Notes: generated by a model from the letters alone, not told the origin. DNA of 50,139 bases from Paludibacter sp. (GCA_029973975.1 JARKQF010000260.1:1-50139); one strand, 5' to 3'. Shown: positions 18,074 through 28,005, numbered from the stretch's first letter. Translations and numbers: made by a program.

Positions 18074-18987
18074 TATATTTTTTTCAAAATTTCATTTAGT
18101 TTTTCCTTACTGATACAAATTTCACTGAAAACTGTTTTAATATCCTCTGCCCTTATTTTATCAAAATCCTTTTCCTGCGGCAAAACGCAAACACCGCTTA
18201 AATCGACGGAAGCCGGACTAATCAGGATATTATCATCCCCTTCAGCAAAAAAACAAGCCGGACGATGCACTTCCCTCGGGAAAACACAAACAATCCATTT
18301 ATCCTGTTCAAACCAGGTTACGATATTCAGCATCGGTTCTTTTTCACCGTCTTTTATTTCGAGAGCACCGTAAATGCTTTTAAACAGTTTTTCAATTTCA
18401 TTCCTGTTTGCCGATTCGATCACAATCACACTCCGATGATAATCCGGCAAGGTAAAACACAATAATTCATCCGTTGAGACAACCAAATCTCTTTTTTTGG
18501 CTGACAGCACTTCTTTCTCCAGAGGCAGAAAACCTTTATTTCCCGCCTGAAAATGAATGTGATCCGGTGCGGATGCCCCACATTTTGGTCCGTTGTAGAA
18601 TACAACAAAATCATCCAGGGTTTTAGCCAGTTCGAGCATATCCCCAAACCTTCCGAGAATCAGTTGGTCAACATGATCCATATCAGGAATGGTCAGGTGT
18701 ACCGGGAATATCGGAAACGGATTCACAAGAATCTGGTAATTGCGGCCAAAAGGAATACCCCGCTGTTCCGGTGGCAGATTGGCCGGACAAAGGAAGCATT
18801 TTCTTTCCTGAATCGATTTGGTATCGACTTTTGCCGCACTGGAACGCATGCGTTCAGGGTTAAACTGGACACTTACAACAGCGCCACCCAGATCAAAATC
18901 CTTAACCTTAACCCTGTTCAACGCCTCATAATTCTGATTTGCGAGAGGCCATTCAGCCAGTTGTTCCTGAAAAAATGTTTTTATCAT
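18073..18987 (-). CDS. DUF4922 family, HIT-superfamily (GalT/Ap4A phosphorylase-like) putative nucleotidyltransferase
   Basis: The 304-residue cytoplasmic protein carries CFLCPANLPPEQRG (64-77), a CxxC pair followed by the family signature, and PDHIHFQAGN (141-150). The latter gives HxHxQ (His143, His145, Gln147), the active-site pattern of the GalT/Ap4A-phosphorylase/GDP-galactose phosphorylase branch of the HIT superfamily, where the second His forms a covalent nucleotidyl intermediate. Thus a nucleotidyl transfer to or from a sugar phosphate is expected; the true substrate is unknown. The gene lies between a GT2 gene and AmpG, so a role in activating recovered amino sugars is inferred. ATG 18987 is chosen because the longer frame to 19053 reads through the palindrome at 19011. 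Confidence 0.8.
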   Translation of the reverse strand: MIKTFFQEQLAEWPLANQNYEALNRVKVKDFDLGGAVVSVQFNPERMRSSAAKVDTKSIQERKCFLCPANLPPEQRGIPFGRNYQILVNPFPIFPVHLTIPDMDHVDQLILGRFGDMLELAKTLDDFVVFYNGPKCGASAPDHIHFQAGNKGFLPLEKEVLSAKKRDLVVSTDELLCFTLPDYHRSVIVIESANRNEIEKLFKSIYGALEIKDGEKEPMLNIVTWFEQDKWIVCVFPREVHRPACFFAEGDDNILISPASVDLSGVCVLPQEKDFDKIRAEDIKTVFSEICISKEKLNEILKKI

Positions 18988-19010
18988 ATTAATATTGTCA
19001 ACATTCTGCT

Positions 19011-19038
19011 GTAGAGACGCACGGCCGTGCGTTTCTAC
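19011..19038. repeat. REP-like palindrome, GTAGAGA family
   Basis: A 28-base palindrome, GTAGAGACGCACGG followed by its near-perfect complement (one G/T mismatch). It lies in the 72-base gap between the GT2 and DUF4922 genes. The core differs from the elements at 14864 and 44721, but the outer GTAGAGAC/TCTAC arms are shared. Confidence 0.9.
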
Positions 19039-19059
19039 ATTATCTCTCATCATTCTACA

Positions 19060-20517
19060 TTATTTTTTTTCATTCAACGCAATGCGCGCCTGCAATTCCC
19101 ACGTTCTGATACGATCTTTGTAGGTATTATGCCCGTTCATCTTCACAATATCCAGTGCAGCATCCGAATTATCTTCCCAGCGGCGACAGAGATACAGCAC
19201 ATCATAAATCCGGCCGATCTGATATTCGCGGGAGAAAGCCAGTCCAAGCGCATAATCCTCACCATAACTGGTATTCGGCACTCTGATTTCGCGCAACATC
19301 GGCGTGAAGAAGGCTCGTGGAGCCCCCAGTCCATTGATACGCAAGGCATTGTTTCTTCCGTTATCAGGCGTCCATTCCTTGTGATCGATGATTCCCGGAG
19401 GAATGGGTTGTTTATTGAAATCAGTCAGCATATACGTACCCACCACCATCACACAGTTTTGCTCGTAGAATGCATTCACAATTTTCTGCAGTGTATTTTC
19501 GTCTGAATACACATCGTCACTATCAAGCTGAACCGCAAATTTTCCGCAGGCCTGATGAGCAACTCCCACATTCCAGCAACCTCCGATACCCAAATCCTTT
19601 TGTTCCGGAATAACATGTATTAAACGATTATCCGAAGCATATTGCCGAATCAGTTCTGTAGTTCCATCCGTAGAATAATTGTCCACGATAATCAGGTTAA
19701 ATTTAAAATCAGTTTTCTGACTCAACACTGACTGAATAGCATCCGCAATCGTTCTCACACGGTTACGAACCGGAATAATCACCGACGCTTCAAAATCAAA
19801 AGTCTGCACATTGAAATCCACCTTTTTAAATTCCGGCTTCAGATAACCGCCAATTCTTTTCAGATGTTCTGTACAAGCCTGCTCCATTTCGATTTGCACT
19901 GCCCTGTTCTTAGGATCCACATAATCGAACTGTTTCTCACCGCTTTTACGATTATCATTTTCAACTTCAGTGTACAGATACTCGTTGATGTGCACCAGAT
20001 CGGCAAACTGAGAAACACGCAGACGTAAATCATAAAGTCCGGCATGTTCGTAATGGGTTGTTATTTCTGAAACCGCTTTTTTCAGCACAGCCGTTCTGAA
20101 TAACAATACAGAGCCAAAATCAAAATCATCCCGCAAACTTCCTTTCTGGTATGTAATTACCGGTTTATTGGTACGTACTCCGTCTTTAAGCTGATAATGA
20201 TCGCTATACACCATACCTGCACCAGCATTTTCAGCAATCTGCACCATACGTTCCAGAGCAAAATAGCCCATATTCAATTCATCCGTCTTGGTATAAATCA
20301 AGGTATAGTCAGCATCCGAATGTTCTGCTACAGCTTTTACCAGATCAGTTGAACGAAAAGAATCCACTTCGATACAGGTACTTCCAGCAATTTTATTATC
20401 CGTTTTACCTTTATTCAGCAAAAACACATGTGTTACGAGACTCGAATTTCTCAACGAAGCAATTGTTTTTTCAACTTGTTCGATTTCCTGATAAGGAATA
20501 AAGCAATTGATTTTCAT
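19060..20517 (-). CDS. Tandem GT-A glycosyltransferase (GT2 family)
   Basis: The 485-residue protein seems to hold two GT-A domains. The C-terminal one (about 244-485) has SVIIPVRNRVRTIADAIQSVL, VDNYSTDGT and the nucleotide-sugar metal site QLDSDDVY (330-337), with a downstream GEDYALGLAFS acidic motif. The N-terminal half (about 1-225) has a similar layout (YTLIYTKTDELNMGYFALERM, MVYSDHYQL) without a clear DxD and may be degenerate. No membrane helix or signal peptide is seen, so it acts in the cytoplasm. Why a biosynthetic enzyme lies in a degradative operon is unclear; it might use a nucleotide sugar made by the DUF4922 protein encoded next. It lies 29 bases after the phosphoesterase stop. 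Confidence 0.82.
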   Translation of the reverse strand: MKINCFIPYQEIEQVEKTIASLRNSSLVTHVFLLNKGKTDNKIAGSTCIEVDSFRSTDLVKAVAEHSDADYTLIYTKTDELNMGYFALERMVQIAENAGAGMVYSDHYQLKDGVRTNKPVITYQKGSLRDDFDFGSVLLFRTAVLKKAVSEITTHYEHAGLYDLRLRVSQFADLVHINEYLYTEVENDNRKSGEKQFDYVDPKNRAVQIEMEQACTEHLKRIGGYLKPEFKKVDFNVQTFDFEASVIIPVRNRVRTIADAIQSVLSQKTDFKFNLIIVDNYSTDGTTELIRQYASDNRLIHVIPEQKDLGIGGCWNVGVAHQACGKFAVQLDSDDVYSDENTLQKIVNAFYEQNCVMVVGTYMLTDFNKQPIPPGIIDHKEWTPDNGRNNALRINGLGAPRAFFTPMLREIRVPNTSYGEDYALGLAFSREYQIGRIYDVLYLCRRWEDNSDAALDIVKMNGHNTYKDRIRTWELQARIALNEKK

Positions 20518-20546
20518 ATAATTGATTTTAATAATTTCATTATTTG

Positions 20547-22451
20547 CTATTCGGGCGCGAGCGTTACGCCCCTACTTTTTCCGCTTTCCGTTTTCAACAC
20601 TCCCACAATTCCTTCCGCACTTGTAAACACACATTTTCCGTCACCAATGGGTAACACTGTATTTATCAGAGAATTTCCGACCTTATGTTTCCACAATACA
20701 TTTCCCGTAAATGAATCAAGTGCAAAGATAAGTCCGTTTTTAGTGCTTCCGTACACAATATTATCTTTTTCCACCAGCATACTCGGCGCATGGTCATAAC
20801 CATATCCTGCATCGACCGACCAAATCTTTTTAGGAGAGGCCAAAGTCGCATCGTAACACACGACACTATCCTGCATTGTTTTACTAAAAATTCTTTTTTT
20901 ATCGGCCGATAAACCAATGGTTTCCCTCACCATGGATTCTTTGGTACGCCAGACAACTGATCCGTTTTTAACATCTAAAGCAGTCAGCACCCGATCAGGT
21001 GCCGAGAAAAACACCTTACCGCATGCACCCACCGGCCATACAGCAGCCGGAGAAAAATGCATCCGCGTATTTCCATTGTTCCATTTCCAGGCAAGTTTTC
21101 CACTTTTTTTGCCGAGTGCATACAAATAGCTATCCCATGCACCAAAAATCACTTTATTATCATATAACAAAGGACGCGTCTCCACGTAACCTTCAACATC
21201 TTTGTATTGCCAGATTATCTTACCTTTATTGACATCTATACAACGAAATATTTTGTCACTGCTACCTACATAAGCCCGGTTAAGCTCAATAGAAACTGCC
21301 CCTATAACAGCCGCGCCGGTTTTTACATTCCACTTCAAGACTCCGGTATGCGCATCGACACCATATATATAGTAGTCCGTTGATCCGAACACAACTACCT
21401 TATCGGTAACAGCCGGAGTACCCAGGATACGGCTTTTCGCATTAAATTTCCACAACAATTCGCCATTCGACAGGTTATAGCAGGAAAGCCCTCCAAGATC
21501 ATCTCCCACATATACCTTATTATTATAAACAACAGGAGAGGCGTATATAGCTGCATCGCTTTTTACCATCCACAGAGCAGAAACCGTCGGAAACTGCTTA
21601 TTTACTGAAAAATCCGGTCTAAAAAATCCGGTATTCTCGGCAGCATAATAAGAACAGTTCAAGGAATAGCCACCCCACTTCCGGGAGGTTTTACCGATGA
21701 TTCGCTCACTAACCAGGATAGAATCCTGTGTAACTTTATAAATTGAAAAACCGCCCGCATCATGTTTACCTCTGAGATTCGACCGGTTGATAAATGCCGG
21801 AATACCATCATAATCTGTCATCTTATTCTGATGATAATGTCCACCAAGCACCGCTTTTACATTATATTTACGTAGCAGGTCAGTCACTTCGTACCAGTTA
21901 TCCACATCACCATGCAGTAAAGGGTAATGTGTAATAATGATAATGCGTTTACCTTTATCTGTAGAATTTAATTCCTTTTCCAGCCAAAGAATATCCTGCG
22001 TACCCACGTGTCCGTCCATCATACGGATAATCGGCCCGCTATTGAAGCCCAGAAACACAAAGTCACCGTGGTCGAACCGAAAACGGTCGCATCCGAATAT
22101 CCGGCTGAAATCCATTACGCCCGATTCACTCCATTTGGTTTCATGATTTCCCGGGACAGCAAAATATGGCACATGCAATCCATCCAACAACTCTTTTGCT
22201 TTTGTGAGCGATTTCATATCACCACCTTCCGTTAAATCACCCGAAACAAAAACAAATTGCACTTCAGGCGTGTTATTTATAGCGGAAACGGTTCTCCTTA
22301 AATCATCGACACTGGTTTCTGTTTGACTGATGTGTATATCTGTAATCAGTGCAAACTCAAACGGATAGTTCGTTTGAGCAGACATATTCCATTGTATTAC
22401 AAATAAAACAACAGCAGAAACAACAGTTCTTAACTTTTTAGAGGTATTCAA
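20547..22451 (-). CDS. Secreted calcineurin-like metallophosphoesterase fused to a PQQ-type beta-propeller
   Basis: The 634-residue protein has a signal peptide (about 1-25), then a calcineurin-like phosphoesterase domain with all metal motifs: DIH (38-40), GDLTEGGD (71-78), GNHE (101-104), THYPLLH (174-180) and GGHYHQ (203-208). From about 300 onward there are seven or eight PQQ/quinoprotein-like blades (VYVGDDLGGLSCYNLSNGELLWKF, VVFGSTDYYIYGVDAHTGVLKW and others). The enzyme should hydrolyse a phosphomono- or diester in the periplasm; the substrate is unknown. It is the first gene of the seven-gene operon and is divergent from susC. The final residues (SGKSRGVTLAPE) are encoded by a palindromic repeat, so the natural C-terminus has been changed slightly by repeat insertion. 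Confidence 0.88.
   Translation of the reverse strand: MNTSKKLRTVVSAVVLFVIQWNMSAQTNYPFEFALITDIHISQTETSVDDLRRTVSAINNTPEVQFVFVSGDLTEGGDMKSLTKAKELLDGLHVPYFAVPGNHETKWSESGVMDFSRIFGCDRFRFDHGDFVFLGFNSGPIIRMMDGHVGTQDILWLEKELNSTDKGKRIIIITHYPLLHGDVDNWYEVTDLLRKYNVKAVLGGHYHQNKMTDYDGIPAFINRSNLRGKHDAGGFSIYKVTQDSILVSERIIGKTSRKWGGYSLNCSYYAAENTGFFRPDFSVNKQFPTVSALWMVKSDAAIYASPVVYNNKVYVGDDLGGLSCYNLSNGELLWKFNAKSRILGTPAVTDKVVVFGSTDYYIYGVDAHTGVLKWNVKTGAAVIGAVSIELNRAYVGSSDKIFRCIDVNKGKIIWQYKDVEGYVETRPLLYDNKVIFGAWDSYLYALGKKSGKLAWKWNNGNTRMHFSPAAVWPVGACGKVFFSAPDRVLTALDVKNGSVVWRTKESMVRETIGLSADKKRIFSKTMQDSVVCYDATLASPKKIWSVDAGYGYDHAPSMLVEKDNIVYGSTKNGLIFALDSFTGNVLWKHKVGNSLINTVLPIGDGKCVFTSAEGIVGVLKTESGKSRGVTLAPE
20553..20575. 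repeat. GTAGGGGCG-type palindromic repeat overlapping a gene end
   Basis: On the minus strand it reads GTAGGGGCGTAACGCTCGCGCC. GGGCG/CGCCC arms flank a GC-rich loop. It supplies the last codons of the phosphoesterase gene. It resembles the short palindromes common in Bacteroidetes and the GTAGAGA elements here. Confidence 0.6.
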
Positions 22452-22850
22452 TGTAGTGTTTTCTATTTGAATTGATATTATATTGTCGCACGAAAGTAAA
22501 ATTTCTTTTTCTAATTCACATCACAACACCGCATTTCATTAAGATTCATTATATATTATACACGTATTTTAATTTCAAAAATAACACTTTAAAACTGTAT
22601 ATCAATACCATAACAACAAAAAAGCAAACTTTTCGCCTCCCTAAATATTTAATTATTGTAACTAATTATTTATTTTTGCTAATACTTGTGCATATTGGTT
22701 AATTTATCAAAAAAATACATCATAAAATAGAAGGAAAATTTTTTTTAACCGAAATGATTTCTAACTTGCGCAAGATTTCGAAACAAACAATTTGAACATA
22801 ATCATCAACAAAATTAAGCACTATTATCCCCTTAAATCCATTTAAGCAGT
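22452..22850. promoter_or_regulatory. Divergent control region between the NamZ-AmpG operon and susC
   Basis: These 399 AT-rich bases hold no gene that I can support. Both large operons must be started from here. On the plus strand TATTTTTG (22671-22678) fits the -7 motif, but no clear -33 element lies at the expected distance. It is the natural site for an operator recognised by a regulator, none of which is encoded in the window. Confidence 0.5.
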
Positions 22851-25800
22851 ATGAGAAAGTATTTCTATCTACTCATTTTACTTGTATTTACACCACTATG
22901 TGTTTTTGCACAAAAATCGATTTCCGGAGTAGTTGTCGACGAAAGTCAGGAGCCGTTGATTGGGGTTTCTGTTGTCATTAAGGGTACAACTACCGGGACA
23001 ATTACCGATTTGGACGGAAAATACAATTTGTCGAACGTACCTAATACGGCTACCATTGTATTCAGTTATGTCGGCATGCAGACTCAGGAACAAAAAATGA
23101 CTCCAACCACATCTGTTCTCAATATTACCATGCGCTCCGATGCTTTGGTTATTGACGAAGTAGTTGTTACGGCAATGGGTATTCAACAAGAAAAGAAAAG
23201 AATGAACTTTGCTGTTCAGAGTGTAAGCTCCGAGACACTGACCGAAAATAAGTCACCCAATTTTGTAAACGCCCTGCAGGGTAAAATTGCAGGGTTAAGC
23301 GTAACTAATTCAAGTGGATCTCCCAACTCAGGCACTCAGGTTATCATCCGGGGTGTTTCTTCTGTTAATAACAGTCAGAGTAACGAACCTCTTTTCATTC
23401 TCGATGGTATGCCGGTATCTGGTAAAGGAAGTGCTGCTGCTGACATCAACCCTAACGATATAGAAAACGTTACAGTATTAAAAGGTGCCGCCGCAGCCGC
23501 ATTGTACGGTCAGGACGCTGCCAACGGCGTTATTATGATTACAACTAAGAAAGGACAAGTTGGAAAAGTCAATGCTACAGTTAACACCAGTTGGCAATAT
23601 GATACCCCTACACGTGTGCAACAACTACAAACAAGTTACGCTCCCGGAGCCCAGGGATTCTATAAAGATAAAACAATGGGAGGATGGGGACCCTTATTAA
23701 ATGAAGAAGATCGGGTTTATGATAACGTAGGAGCTTTTCTGAAAAATGGTTTTTATCAAAAATATGATATAAGTCTGACTGGAGGTAGTGAAAAATTTCA
23801 GGCTTATGCTTCTGCTAACTATTCAAAAAACGATGGTATTGTTCCAAATGACTATCTGAATAAAATGGGCATCCTGTTAAAAGGAACATACCAACCTATT
23901 AAATCACTAATTTTTACAGTTTCTGCAAATATACTTGAAAACACTTCACGTTCATTCAGTTCTACTGGCATGAGTTCAGTTTATAACTGGTCAATCAATG
24001 ATAATATCAGGCATTATGAGGAGGCTACTGGTTTCCCGAGACATTTGTATTATAACGACGACAACAAATACAACTCTCCGATTAGTCCGCTTTACTCGCG
24101 TTACAATGACTACGGTAAATCTGTTGGTATGCGCAACATATTAAATGGATCAATTAACTGGAAACCGGTCAGAAATTTAGAAATAACGGGACGGCTCAGC
24201 TATGATACTAGATCTTCAAAGAGTGATAGTTACAATGTGCCACGTTGGGACGATGCCGTCAAATTACCCAACTTTATGGCGCCATTCTCTTTTTCCCCAT
24301 TCTCTTTTACGTCAAAAATTGGTTTCGCACCCAACACTCCTGAATGGCAGAAAGAGTATGATTATGAGTATGCTCAATGGTTAGCTAAATACAATGAAGC
24401 ACTGGCAGCCTATATCAAGGCCAGTAAAGAACTTGCTGCATTTGACTTTCCAGCGCCCTTTACCTTAAACGAAGGATCAGCCAATTACGAAACAAAATTA
24501 GCCGAATATAATACCGCTTATGCTGAAAGTATGAGCAAATACAATAAGTATTATATGGAGGTTCCCTATCTGAACAGAAAAGATCTGGAAGATGTTGACA
24601 AAGATTTACTTGGTTTATACAAAGCATCATCCAGCCGTAGCCAACTGTTTACTGCCTCAGCTTTAGCCACCTACAAATGGGAATTACCGAGGGACTTCAA
24701 TCTGGACTTTTTGATCGGAGGTGAAGTCAAAATGGAAGAAGGTTTTTCAATGGAAAACAGTGGCAGAGATTTTATCATTCCTGGGACTTACAGTTTAAGT
24801 AACACCAATAGCAGCTATGTTTACCTTTCTGATAGAACAGTTGAACATAGAGAAAAACGTATGTTTGGTTATTTCGGTGAAATTCGCGGCGATTATAAGG
24901 GACTTGCTTCACTTAGTGTGACGAGTCGCTGGGACTGGTCATCAACTATCATTAAAAACCCGTTTTATTATCCTTCCATTACCGGAGGGTTACTTTTCTC
25001 GGAGTTATTCAATCTGAGCAATGATATTTTCAACTACGGGAAATTACGTGGAAATTATGCTGTAGTAGGAAAAGATGCCGGCGTTTATCTTTATGACCGA
25101 CGCTACAAACAATTCGCTACATATCCTGATAATGGTTACGGCATTGACCCAACTTTATCATCAGCCGATAGAAACCTGACACCGGAAATGTCTTATTCAT
25201 GGGAAATCGGAGCTGACTTACGCTTCTTCGATAGTAAAACAAGACTTGATTTAGCGTACTATTCGGTAAAAGCCGATAACCAGATTGTTACCGTTCGTGT
25301 ATCACCTTCTTCCGGTTATATTTTGCAAACCAGAAATGAAGGAGCCATCCGAAACCACGGTATAGAATTAACACTGGACCAGGACATTATTAAAATGCGT
25401 GATTTCTCATGGACAGCAATGTTCAACCTAGGCATAAACCGCGGCACAGTAGTTAGTTTACCTGAAGATGTGGCTGAAATTACGGGAGCGCAGTATGGCG
25501 ACATTTACACCTCTGCCTATCTGGGAGGCTCAACAACAGGGTTATCAGGGAAAGACTATTTACGTACTGCTGACGGAAAAATCATTGTCGGATCTGATGG
25601 ATATCCTAAAATAGATCCGAATAAAAACAAATACATCGGAAACCGTGAACCTCTTTTCCAATCAGGGATTACCAACACAATCAAGTACAAGGACATGACT
25701 TTATCCTTCCTTTTCGAAGGTCGTTTGGGAGGTGATGTGGTAAATGTAACTGGCCGTGGACTGATTTCGAATGGTCAGAGCAAAATGCTGGAAACATACA

Positions 25801-26186
25801 GAGGAAGACAGATCGTGGTAGATGGAGTTGTTGAACAAGAAGATGGCTCCTATGAACCAAACACAACACCCATCACACTTGATTATCAAACCATCACCAA
25901 TTACTTCTATGCTGTAAGTTCGAATTTCGTAGAAGACGGCTCTTACATTCGGTTGAGCTATGTGACATTGAACTATGACTTATCAAAACTGATAAAAGGA
26001 ACTCCTTTGACTGGTTTACGCTGCTCATTAACCGGGAACAATTTATTCCTGTTGACCAGATACACAGGAGCAGATCCCAGCTTGAACGCGAATACCAGCG
26101 CGGGTGGTACAGGCTCTGCCGGTATCGATAATTATGCTGTGCCTAATACAACCAGTTTTAACTTTGGCATTACAGCTACATTCTAA
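22851..26186 (+). CDS. susC: SusC/RagA-family TonB-dependent outer-membrane transporter
   Basis: The 1111-residue protein has a signal peptide (1-20), a carboxypeptidase-regulatory-like domain (about 21-100; ISGVVVDESQEPLIGVSVVIKGTTTGTITD), the SusC-type TonB box region with EVVVTAMGIQQEKK, a plug (about 115-230; QGKIAGLSVTNSSG, PLFILDGMPV, NDIENVTVLKGAAAAALYG) and a beta-barrel ending in an aromatic residue (FGITATF). It should import oligosaccharides or glycopeptides together with the SusD protein encoded 43 bases downstream. The gene context predicts peptidoglycan fragments as ligands. There is no N-terminal STN signalling domain, so it is not expected to signal to an anti-sigma factor. 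Confidence 0.95.
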   Translation: MRKYFYLLILLVFTPLCVFAQKSISGVVVDESQEPLIGVSVVIKGTTTGTITDLDGKYNLSNVPNTATIVFSYVGMQTQEQKMTPTTSVLNITMRSDALVIDEVVVTAMGIQQEKKRMNFAVQSVSSETLTENKSPNFVNALQGKIAGLSVTNSSGSPNSGTQVIIRGVSSVNNSQSNEPLFILDGMPVSGKGSAAADINPNDIENVTVLKGAAAAALYGQDAANGVIMITTKKGQVGKVNATVNTSWQYDTPTRVQQLQTSYAPGAQGFYKDKTMGGWGPLLNEEDRVYDNVGAFLKNGFYQKYDISLTGGSEKFQAYASANYSKNDGIVPNDYLNKMGILLKGTYQPIKSLIFTVSANILENTSRSFSSTGMSSVYNWSINDNIRHYEEATGFPRHLYYNDDNKYNSPISPLYSRYNDYGKSVGMRNILNGSINWKPVRNLEITGRLSYDTRSSKSDSYNVPRWDDAVKLPNFMAPFSFSPFSFTSKIGFAPNTPEWQKEYDYEYAQWLAKYNEALAAYIKASKELAAFDFPAPFTLNEGSANYETKLAEYNTAYAESMSKYNKYYMEVPYLNRKDLEDVDKDLLGLYKASSSRSQLFTASALATYKWELPRDFNLDFLIGGEVKMEEGFSMENSGRDFIIPGTYSLSNTNSSYVYLSDRTVEHREKRMFGYFGEIRGDYKGLASLSVTSRWDWSSTIIKNPFYYPSITGGLLFSELFNLSNDIFNYGKLRGNYAVVGKDAGVYLYDRRYKQFATYPDNGYGIDPTLSSADRNLTPEMSYSWEIGADLRFFDSKTRLDLAYYSVKADNQIVTVRVSPSSGYILQTRNEGAIRNHGIELTLDQDIIKMRDFSWTAMFNLGINRGTVVSLPEDVAEITGAQYGDIYTSAYLGGSTTGLSGKDYLRTADGKIIVGSDGYPKIDPNKNKYIGNREPLFQSGITNTIKYKDMTLSFLFEGRLGGDVVNVTGRGLISNGQSKMLETYRGRQIVVDGVVEQEDGSYEPNTTPITLDYQTITNYFYAVSSNFVEDGSYIRLSYVTLNYDLSKLIKGTPLTGLRCSLTGNNLFLLTRYTGADPSLNANTSAGGTGSAGIDNYAVPNTTSFNFGITATF

Positions 26187-26229
26187 ATGGATTAGTAATA
26201 AATAAAAAACAATTGTTAATCAATAAAAT

Positions 26230-28005
26230 ATGAATATCCGATATACAACATTAATTCCGGTCCTGTTATTATTCTTATTTACCGGCTGCGAGGACTTTCT
26301 GGATGTAAATACCAGTAAAGACAGTCCGACTACTATAACCGTTGACCAGGCGCTTCCGACTGCTTGTTTTTATGCTGCCCAGAGCATTTACGACCATGCA
26401 GAATACAGCGTATACCTGTCACAAGCATTAACTACTCCTTCGAAAAGCCAGACCGGTACTTATGCTTACAGTCAGGGATGGGAATTTCTATCTATGAACC
26501 GTCACCCGCAATGGCGCAGGCATTTCTACGACTTAGGTGCCAATATCAACGAAATGATTCGTGCGGCTGAAAAAATTAATTCCAGAAACTTTATTTTAAT
26601 CGGTCGTACCATCATGTTACAATCGACGATGCTGACAACCGATGCTTTCGGAGATATACCCCGCTCAAATGCCTATACATCCACTTCTCCAACTTATGAT
26701 ACTCAGGAACAGGTCTATCAATGGATGTTTCAGGAAGCAGACGAATTGGTAGCATTATATGAAAACGATGCATGGATTAACAATCCGGACAACATTCCCA
26801 TTACTGAAAAGATGGACAGGATTTACAAAGGAGATATGAAGAAATGGGGACTTTATGCAAAAGCTTTACGTGCGCGTTTGTGGTTGCGCAAACTACCTAA
26901 TTGGGAAAACACACCTGCCGTTTGCAACCGAATCGTTGAAATGGCGGATGAAGTTTTAAATGATCCGGCATGGGAGGAACCACGTTACAATTACCCCGGA
27001 GGAACCAACGAGCAGAATTGTCCATGGGGAACATCGGCACCCATCATCAACGCATGGGAAAGTCGCGGCAACAGGTTGGCAACTTCTACACCTACCAAAT
27101 TCTTTGCATACGGAATTTTAGGCGCTTACCCCAACCGGCTGACAACCAGGCTATCGGCACTCGATCCACGAACAGAAAAACTGATGACTCCCAGAGGAAC
27201 CGGAGCCAGCGGAAGTGATGCCATCAGATGGATGGAAAGCAATATCGGCATGGATGTATCAATGAAGGTAACTTTCTATCCGGATCTCTATGCAACAACA
27301 TCTGGAACAAACCCATATACTAAAAATGACGGCTACATAGCATTGATTACCGATGAAGAACTGATGTTTATCAAAGCCGAGGCACAATACTGGAGTGGTG
27401 ATAAACCAGCTGCATACAACACTACTAAAGATGCTGTTCTGAAAAACTTTGAACGGTTGAATATAAAAGAACCTGTTGCATCTGTAGATGGAAATAATGC
27501 CGTAAAACGTTATAAGCTGTTCTTTGATGTACGTTTACCTGGAGCTTCTACTTTCACCATCGCAGATCTGATGCAACAAAAATTTGTTGCCATGTATCTG
27601 CAACCTGAACAATGGAATGATATGCGTCGTTACAATTACAGCAGCAAAACCAATGGGATTAAATACGATGATGTGGCTGTATATACTATTACCACATGCC
27701 ATAAAGGGACAGGAACATCCTTTAATGTGGCTGATTTTAACACAGAATATTCTCTACGCCGCCCCTACAACCTTTACGAACCCTACTGGATGCAGGATGA
27801 TGCCTTTGGAACGAATGCTGAACTTTCACCAAACGCATGGATTAACCGGTTGAATTACGATCCGGAAACCGAAGACAAATACAACCGCAAAGAACTGGAG
27901 CGCCTGGGAGCTTATAAAAACCACGAGTGGTTGAAAAAAAGGATGATCTGGGCATACAACAAAAGCGGGAAAGCAACTGCCAGTGACCCGACAGAGTGGA
28001 AGTAG
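26230..28005 (+). CDS. susD: SusD/RagB-like outer-membrane lipoprotein (SusD-like_2 type)
   Basis: The 591-residue protein starts with a lipoprotein signal (LLLFLFTGCEDFLDVN, lipid on Cys20). The CEDFLDVN start, the TPR-like helical body and the FFDVRLPGASTF ... MQQKFVAMYLQPEQWNDMRRYNYSS region are typical of SusD-like proteins of the SusD-like_2 group. It should cap the SusC barrel and capture the ligand at the cell surface. It lies 43 bases after susC and 49 bases before the next lipoprotein gene, as in a polysaccharide utilisation operon. Confidence 0.95.
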   Translation: MNIRYTTLIPVLLLFLFTGCEDFLDVNTSKDSPTTITVDQALPTACFYAAQSIYDHAEYSVYLSQALTTPSKSQTGTYAYSQGWEFLSMNRHPQWRRHFYDLGANINEMIRAAEKINSRNFILIGRTIMLQSTMLTTDAFGDIPRSNAYTSTSPTYDTQEQVYQWMFQEADELVALYENDAWINNPDNIPITEKMDRIYKGDMKKWGLYAKALRARLWLRKLPNWENTPAVCNRIVEMADEVLNDPAWEEPRYNYPGGTNEQNCPWGTSAPIINAWESRGNRLATSTPTKFFAYGILGAYPNRLTTRLSALDPRTEKLMTPRGTGASGSDAIRWMESNIGMDVSMKVTFYPDLYATTSGTNPYTKNDGYIALITDEELMFIKAEAQYWSGDKPAAYNTTKDAVLKNFERLNIKEPVASVDGNNAVKRYKLFFDVRLPGASTFTIADLMQQKFVAMYLQPEQWNDMRRYNYSSKTNGIKYDDVAVYTITTCHKGTGTSFNVADFNTEYSLRRPYNLYEPYWMQDDAFGTNAELSPNAWINRLNYDPETEDKYNRKELERLGAYKNHEWLKKRMIWAYNKSGKATASDPTEWK

